Below are positions 7,516 to 12,598 of a stretch of 12,598 nucleotides of DNA, piece after piece (position 1 is the stretch's first letter; every line of letters begins with the position of its first letter). Source of the DNA: Tardiphaga sp. (GTDB lineage Bacteria; Pseudomonadota; Alphaproteobacteria; Rhizobiales; Xanthobacteraceae); assembly GCA_014377915.1 (NCBI GenBank), contig JACMOT010000495.1, forward strand, positions 1 through 12,598, written 5' to 3'. Below the pieces are notes generated by a model. That model was not told the origin of the DNA. It did no database searches and worked only from the letters and a program-made list of their open reading frames with translations. A program made the position numbers and the translations under genes.

Positions 7516-9089
7516 CACGCCGCCGCCCCAAATCCACCGCCGCCGCACATCTCGATGGTGACGAGATCGTCCTGCTGCAGCACGAGGTTCGACTTGCCGT
7601 CGATCGCGATGGCCTCGCCGCCGCGCATCAGCGAGACGCGGCAGGTGGCGCCCGGCTCGCCGCCATGCAGGCCGAAGGGCGGAATCACCATGCGCTCGAC
7701 GCTGCTGGTGAGATGCATGCTGGGCGCCAGGATCCGGTAGGTGCGGACGACGCCGTCACCCCCGGCATATTTTCCGGCGCCGCCGGAGCCCCAGCGGATC
7801 GCCTGCCGCTCGACCCGGATATTGTAGTTGGCTTCGATGACCTCGGCCGGCGTGTTCGACGTATTGGTGAGATGCACGCGGGTGGCGGCGCAGCCGGCAC
7901 GGTTGTAACGCGCGCCCTCGCCGCCGGCATGGACTTCGTACAACATCTTCCAGGTGCCATCGTCGCGCTGCTCGGCAAAGGACAACATGCCCGACGTGGT
8001 GGCACCGCCCGACGACAGCCGCTCCGGGATCACGTCCTTCATCGCCAGGAAGATCGCATCGACGATGCGCAACGAGGTCTCGTGATTGCCGGCCGCCACC
8101 GGCGCGGTGAGCCCGGGATCGAGGATCGAGCCGGGGCGGGTGATGATGGTGAGCGGACGCAGCGCGCCGCCATTCTGCTGCATATCGCGGCCGCTCATGA
8201 TGCGCGCGCTGTAGGCCACCGCCGAACGCGCAATGAACGAGGTGGTGTTGCAGAAATTCGAAACCCGGTCGCAACTGCCGGACAGGTCGAAGGTCGCCTC
8301 GTCGCCCGCGATGGTGATCCTGACATGGATGCGGGCCGGCGCGTTGCCGGGGCCGCCATCATCCATGAAATCCTCGCCTTCATAGACGCCGTCCGGCAAT
8401 TGCAGGATCGCCTCGCGCATCTCGGCTTCGGACAGATCGTGCAGCCGCGACAGCGTAGCGACGAAGGTTGCCTTGCCGTGCTGCTTGCACAATTCGACGA
8501 TGCGCTTTTCGCCAGCCCGGGTGCAGGCGATCTGACCGAGCAGATCGCCCTCGCAGGCTTCGGGATCGCGGACATTGACCTTGAGGAACTGGACGATGGA
8601 ATCGCAGACCCCCGCGGCGGTCGCGATAAGGATCGGCGGAATCCGCAGCGCTTCCTGGAAGGTATCAATCGCCTTTGCAAAGTAGCTGCCGGGCCAGAAG
8701 CCGCCGATATCCGGCCAATGCGCCAGACTGACGGCGAAAGCGACGATCTCACCCTCGAAGAACACCGGGCGCACCACCTTGACGTCGTTGAGGTGATTGC
8801 CGCCGAGTGCGCCGAGATTGTAGATCAGCACGTCGCCGTCGTTGAGCGAGGCGGCGGGCACCACCTTCAGCGTTTCGCGCACCGTATAGGCCATGGCGCC
8901 GAGATGGACCGGGATGTCGCGGCCCTGCCCGACCAACTCGCCCTGCGCGTCGGTGATCGCCGACGACAGGTCGCCGGCCTCGCGCAGCAGCGGCGAACGC
9001 GCCGAGCGCGTCATCACCAGGCTCATTTCTTCCGCCGCGGCCGACAGGCCATGGCGGATCACTTCCACGGCAAACGGGTCGAGCTTCAT
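7515..9089 (-). CDS. hyuB: Hydantoinase B/oxoprolinase family subunit (HyuB)
   Basis: This 524-residue protein is the partner of the ATP-binding HyuA subunit. In ATP-dependent N-methylhydantoinase, 5-oxoprolinase, caprolactamase and acetone/acetophenone carboxylases, HyuB-type subunits complete the amide-hydrolysing or carboxylating site. The family pattern is clear: DPFAVEVIRHGL and EEMSLVMTRSARSPLLREAGD at the start, IPVHLGAM (59-66), GGNHLND (96-102), AHWPDIGGFWPGS (123-135), ALRIPP (147-152), DGGPGNAPARI near 245, the AGNHETSLRIVDAI segment (333-346), and a closing CGGGGFG (515-521). Two differences from the pattern I remember are that NDP before GGxHLxD reads NLG, and RAHHxDIGG reads LAHWPDIGG. 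The protein ends just after the Gly-rich motif, where many homologues continue. Its ATG overlaps the hyuA stop as ATGA, and GAAGG lies 7 nt before it, so expression is coupled at subunit stoichiometry. The substrate is not determined. Confidence 0.92.
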   Translation of the reverse strand: MKLDPFAVEVIRHGLSAAAEEMSLVMTRSARSPLLREAGDLSSAITDAQGELVGQGRDIPVHLGAMAYTVRETLKVVPAASLNDGDVLIYNLGALGGNHLNDVKVVRPVFFEGEIVAFAVSLAHWPDIGGFWPGSYFAKAIDTFQEALRIPPILIATAAGVCDSIVQFLKVNVRDPEACEGDLLGQIACTRAGEKRIVELCKQHGKATFVATLSRLHDLSEAEMREAILQLPDGVYEGEDFMDDGGPGNAPARIHVRITIAGDEATFDLSGSCDRVSNFCNTTSFIARSAVAYSARIMSGRDMQQNGGALRPLTIITRPGSILDPGLTAPVAAGNHETSLRIVDAIFLAMKDVIPERLSSGGATTSGMLSFAEQRDDGTWKMLYEVHAGGEGARYNRAGCAATRVHLTNTSNTPAEVIEANYNIRVERQAIRWGSGGAGKYAGGDGVVRTYRILAPSMHLTSSVERMVIPPFGLHGGEPGATCRVSLMRGGEAIAIDGKSNLVLQQDDLVTIEMCGGGGFGAAA

Positions 9090-11086
9090 GATGCGACCTT
9101 CGTCAGAAACAGGTTTCCAGTACTATTCGGCGTCGCCTGCCAGCCCGGCGGCACCACCACCGTCGACCAGGCGTCCTCGATGATAGCGGGGCCGGTGACG
9201 GCGTCGGACATCGTGCCGCGATCGATCACCTCGGTCAGGACATCGTGCGCGTTATCGAACGAGCATGTGCGTGCGACGAATTCGGTGCGCCTGGAATCAG
9301 TGCCGGGGCGGCCCACCGACGTCGTCGACGGCTGGCGCGCCTGCACGCGGATCGATTCGATCACGCAGGGCTCGGCGGTGGCGTAGCCGTACAACTCGCG
9401 GTGCTTGGCCAGAAAATGCTGCTGCAAAAGCGCCGGTTCGAGCGGCAGCGTGAACGGCACCGGGATGGCGTCGGACTGCGCGGCGTAGCGCACCAAGGCG
9501 ACCAACTCGATCTCGATGGATTCGCGCGGAATGGCATTGGCCACCAGCGGTTCCAGCGTCAGCTCGACCATCGCGCCGATGCGCTGCGAGACTCTTGTCA
9601 GGTCGATACCGTCGAGCGCGGCGCGCAGCGTCTGCTGCTGCAGGAAGCTGAAATCGGCGGTCAGGCAGCCGAGCGCCGAAAACGCGCTGGACGCCGCCGG
9701 CACCACGATCTCGCTGATGCCGTAGAGCTCGGCGAGCCCCGACGCATGCATCGGCCCGCCGCCACCGAATGCCAGCAGCGTGCAGTCGCGACCGTCAATG
9801 CCGCGCTCCACGGTGACGCGGCGCAACGCGCGTCCCATGGTGGCGTTGGCGACCTTGATGATGCCGAGCGCGGTCTCGGTCAGGCTGAGGCCGAGCCGGT
9901 CCGCGATCGGTTGCACCGCGCGTGCCGCCGCGGCGAGATCGATGCCGATGCGGTCACCGAGTTTGGTAGCCGGATTGAGATAGCCGAGCAGCGCGTTGGC
10001 ATCGGTGATGGTCGGCTCGGTGCCGCCACGGCCGTAACAGGCCGGACCCGGCTCGGAGCCGGCGCTTTCCGGGCCTACCGTCAAACCGCCGGAGCCGGCA
10101 CGCACGATCGAACCGCCGCCGGCGCCGATCGAATGTACCGCCAGCATCGGCTGCCGCAACGGCCGGTCGCCGAGCAGCTTGCCATCGGTCATTTCGGCCT
10201 GCCCATCGATGATCAGGCAGACGTCGGTGGTGGTGCCGCCCATGTCGAAGGTCAGCACGCGCGATTTGTCGAGCTGCGGGGCGATGCTGACCGAGGCCGA
10301 GACGCCCGCCGCCGGGCCGGACATCGCCATCACCAGCGGGCGACGCTTCACCGCCGCGATCGGAATCATCGCGCCGGCGGAATGAAACACCTGCAGCCCC
10401 GCACCCAGCGGCAGCCGCTCCTCAAGTTCGCTGAGATATTCCACCGCGATCGGCATTGCCGCGGCGTTGAACACCGTCGAGGATGTCCGCTCATATTCGC
10501 GCGCCTCGGCATTCACCTCATGCGACAGCGAGACATGCGGCACGACGCCCTTCAACCGCTCTGCCAGCATCTTTTCATGCACCGGATTGGCATAGGCATG
10601 CAGCAACGCCACCGCGACGCTCTGGACGCCGGTTTCCTTGAGCCAGACGATCAGCCGGTCGATCTCGGCCTCCTCCAGCGCTTTCAGAATTCCGCCTTCA
10701 TGGTCGAGCCGCTCGTCGAGCGCGAAGCACAGTTCGCGCGGCACCAACGCCTTCGGCTTCGGCACCACATCGAGGCGGTACAGGTCGCGGCGGCGGTAGC
10801 GCGCGATCTCGAGTACGTCCTCGAACCCCTGCGTCGCCACCAGCGCCACTTTCGGCAACCGCCCCTCGACGATGGCGTTGGTGATGCGGGTGGTGCCGTG
10901 AATGAAGCGCTTGACCTCGGACTTGTGCAACCCGACCGCCTCGATTGCTTCCAGCATCGCCTGCACCGGCGCCTGCGGGCGCGACGGCACCTTGGCGATC
11001 CGCGTCTCGGCGGTATCGCGGCGGATGGCAATGATATCGGTGAAGGTGCCACCGATATCGGTGCCGATCTCCCAGATCTGGTCCAA
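9086..11086 (-). CDS. hyuA: Hydantoinase A/oxoprolinase family ATP-binding subunit (HyuA)
   Basis: This 666-residue subunit has the actin/ASKHA-like ATPase fold of the family. Domains: Hydant_A_N at about 5-185, Hydantoinase_A at about 200-490 and a C-terminal domain at about 500-660. Motifs: GTDIGGTFTD (8-17), the first phosphate loop; HGTTRITNAIVEG (63-75); RTSSTVFNAAAMP; TFDMGGTTTD (279-288), the second phosphate loop; HSIGAGGGSI (318-327); GPESAGSEPGPACYGRGG (338-355); LLAFGGGGPMHA (437-448), the adenosine loop; and GPAIIEDAWSTVVVPPGW (632-649). The family phosphorylates the amide or enol oxygen with ATP to drive ring opening, or carboxylation in the acetone/acetophenone branch. The start is TTG at 11086; no in-frame ATG or GTG was found between it and the upstream stop at 11116, and TTG leaves seven residues before GTDIGG. 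Upstream spacing of 29 nt ties it to the solute-binding protein gene. Family certain, substrate unknown. Confidence 0.92.
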   Translation of the reverse strand: MDQIWEIGTDIGGTFTDIIAIRRDTAETRIAKVPSRPQAPVQAMLEAIEAVGLHKSEVKRFIHGTTRITNAIVEGRLPKVALVATQGFEDVLEIARYRRRDLYRLDVVPKPKALVPRELCFALDERLDHEGGILKALEEAEIDRLIVWLKETGVQSVAVALLHAYANPVHEKMLAERLKGVVPHVSLSHEVNAEAREYERTSSTVFNAAAMPIAVEYLSELEERLPLGAGLQVFHSAGAMIPIAAVKRRPLVMAMSGPAAGVSASVSIAPQLDKSRVLTFDMGGTTTDVCLIIDGQAEMTDGKLLGDRPLRQPMLAVHSIGAGGGSIVRAGSGGLTVGPESAGSEPGPACYGRGGTEPTITDANALLGYLNPATKLGDRIGIDLAAAARAVQPIADRLGLSLTETALGIIKVANATMGRALRRVTVERGIDGRDCTLLAFGGGGPMHASGLAELYGISEIVVPAASSAFSALGCLTADFSFLQQQTLRAALDGIDLTRVSQRIGAMVELTLEPLVANAIPRESIEIELVALVRYAAQSDAIPVPFTLPLEPALLQQHFLAKHRELYGYATAEPCVIESIRVQARQPSTTSVGRPGTDSRRTEFVARTCSFDNAHDVLTEVIDRGTMSDAVTGPAIIEDAWSTVVVPPGWQATPNSTGNLFLTKVAS

Positions 11087-11115
11087 GGGCTTGATGCTTT
11101 CGTTGGGGCGGATGG

Positions 11116-12598
11116 TTACTTGCGGCTGAGGTCGCGAAAATCGACCTGGCGGTGGAACCAGTAGGTGTACCCCTCAAGCTGCGGCACCATCACGGCGTCC
11201 TGGTTGGCCTGCCACAGCAGCACCATCGGGATCTCCTTGACATATTGCGCAATCATCGCCTTGCCCATGTCGTCATATTTGGCCTGGTCCTGCTCAAACC
11301 GCGCCTGGTTGGCGAGGGTCATCACCAGTTCATCGTTCCACGACGAGTAATTCCAGCGCTGATTGCCGGTGAAGAAGTTGCGGAAAAAATAGTCCGTGGT
11401 CGGCAGCCAGGCGGTGGAGCCCTCGGTGAAAAACGGCAGCTTCTTGTCGGTGATCTGAGTCGACATTTGCGCGTCCGGCAGTTTTTGGATATCGACCTCG
11501 ATGCCGATCCTGGCGAGCGATTCCTTGAGCAGCACGGCCATCGGCTCGGTCACCGCCGCGGAGCCGACATTGATGCTGAAGCTGGTCTTGAAGCCATTCG
11601 GAAAGCCGGCCTCGGACAACAGCGCCCTGGCGGCGGCGATGTCGGTCTTCACCGGCATCGGCTGCGGGAAGCCGGCATTGGGCGGCGTCGTCCACACGGC
11701 GCCATACAGCGGCAGGCCACGTTTGAAGATCGCCGCCTTGAACATGTCGTCATAGGGCAATGCCGAGGCAATCGCCTTGCGGACCTTGACGTTGTCGAAC
11801 GGCGCCATCTGGGTGTTGAAGGCGATCATGGTGAAGCCGTTCGACTGCGGCGTCGATTCGACCTTGACCTTGCCGCGCGCCTGCAGCGCTGGCACGTCAG
11901 AGGCCTGCAGATCGATGGCGATGTCGGCATCGCCCTTCTCGATCAGATTGGCGCGGGTGGCGGGATCGGCAATGGTCTGCTCGATGACGCGCTTGAAGAA
12001 AGCGAGCTGGCCGTTGCGGCCGCCCTTCCAGTTCTCGTTGCGCCGCAGGATCAACTGCTCACCGGGCTTGAACATCTCGACGGTGTAGGCACCCGAGCCG
12101 GCGGTGTTGGTCTTCAACCATTCCTGCGCCCACGGATCCTCCGCCGTCGCGTGCGACTTCGCGAGCTTGCTGTTGAACATCGGCGCCAGCGGCGTGGCGA
12201 GATTGGCTAGCGCCAGACGATCGGCCTTCGGCAGGGTCACTGTGATGGTCTTGTCATCAATGACTGTGAACTGCTCGGCCTTGGTCAGCGAGCCGGTGCC
12301 GAACTGTCCCGCGGCGATCGATTTTGCGGTCACCGCGCGATCGAGCGACCACTTGATATCCTCCGCGGTGACCGGCGTACCGTCATGCCACTTGGCATCG
12401 CGCAGCTTGAAGGTAATCTTCAATCCGTCCGGGCTGATCTCGTAGCTTTCGGCCAGTTCGCCGCGAAGTTTCGTGCGGTCGAACACCCAGACGCCGTCCT
12501 CCTTCTTGCGGTCGAAGGCAACGAGGCGGTCATAGATGCTGGTGGACACGCCGAACGCCTCGCGTGTGGCGCCGGGCGTGGTGGGATCGAGGGTCGGG
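11116..12598 (-). CDS. ABC transporter substrate-binding protein, family 5; N-terminus outside the window
   Basis: The frame is open from the right edge to a TAA at 11118-11116, giving 493 visible residues. A GTG at 12549 is not the start: in-frame codons to the edge encode PTLDPTTPGATREAFG, which matches the early TLDP segment of family-5 binding proteins. The signal peptide and about 30-60 residues are therefore missing. Further family marks are YDRLVAFD, ISPDGLKITFKLRDAKWHDGTPVTAEDI and the SGAYTVEMFKPGEQLILRRNENWKG segment. It differs in sequence and length of loops from the second binding protein at 2783-4345 and has no cysteine pairs. Its role is to capture a peptide- or amide-like solute in the periplasm. 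Lying directly before hyuA with a 29-nt gap, it probably delivers the compound that HyuAB attacks. Permease and ATPase genes, if linked, must be beyond the right edge. Confidence 0.9.
   Translation of the reverse strand, partial: PTLDPTTPGATREAFGVSTSIYDRLVAFDRKKEDGVWVFDRTKLRGELAESYEISPDGLKITFKLRDAKWHDGTPVTAEDIKWSLDRAVTAKSIAAGQFGTGSLTKAEQFTVIDDKTITVTLPKADRLALANLATPLAPMFNSKLAKSHATAEDPWAQEWLKTNTAGSGAYTVEMFKPGEQLILRRNENWKGGRNGQLAFFKRVIEQTIADPATRANLIEKGDADIAIDLQASDVPALQARGKVKVESTPQSNGFTMIAFNTQMAPFDNVKVRKAIASALPYDDMFKAAIFKRGLPLYGAVWTTPPNAGFPQPMPVKTDIAAARALLSEAGFPNGFKTSFSINVGSAAVTEPMAVLLKESLARIGIEVDIQKLPDAQMSTQITDKKLPFFTEGSTAWLPTTDYFFRNFFTGNQRWNYSSWNDELVMTLANQARFEQDQAKYDDMGKAMIAQYVKEIPMVLLWQANQDAVMVPQLEGYTYWFHRQVDFRDLSRK

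Noticed and set aside
7502..7537. Longer start for the aminotransferase
   Set aside because: It would overlap hyuB, adding only a charged stretch; the internal ATG at 7501 has a suitably spaced AAGAGAG box.
12547..12549. GTG as start of the right-hand binding protein gene
   Set aside because: In-frame codons upstream to the window edge encode a conserved family segment (TLDP), so the true start lies outside the window.

Overview
The window is a GC-rich stretch of an alphaproteobacterial chromosome or megaplasmid. It most likely comes from the Bradyrhizobium/Rhodopseudomonas/Afipia group. The basis is base composition, codon use, and one copy of a palindromic intergenic repeat (arms GTCATTGCGAGGAGC / GCTCCTCGCAATGAC) that I associate from memory with those genomes. 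No gene was recognised at species level.

All eight genes lie on the minus strand and are read from right to left. In transcription order they are: a family-5 extracytoplasmic solute-binding protein whose N-terminus lies outside the window (right edge to 11116); an ATP-dependent hydantoinase/oxoprolinase pair, hyuA (11086-9086) and hyuB (9089-7515), overlapping in ATGA; a class III PLP aminotransferase (7501-6188); an ANL-superfamily acyl-CoA synthetase (6171-4516); a 170-nt gap; a second, different family-5 solute-binding protein with a signal peptide (4345-2783); a GMC-family FAD oxidoreductase four bases further on (2778-1198); a 177-nt gap holding the palindromic repeat; and an M20 zinc metallopeptidase of the CPG2 type that runs off the left edge (1020 to <1).

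The layout suggests a catabolic locus for an amide-containing, probably cyclic nitrogen compound. Solute-binding proteins would capture substrate in the periplasm. HyuAB would open a cyclic amide (lactam, imide, hydantoin or 5-oxoproline type) at the cost of ATP. The aminotransferase would remove the exposed amino group. The GMC enzyme could oxidise an alcohol, the M20 enzyme could cleave an amide or peptide bond, and the CoA ligase would activate the resulting acid. The protein families are clear from motifs. The pathway and substrate are inference. No ABC permease or ATPase, regulator, RNA gene, CRISPR array or mobile element is visible.

Long open frames on the plus strand (up to 891 codons) are antisense shadows caused by high-GC codon use and were left out.
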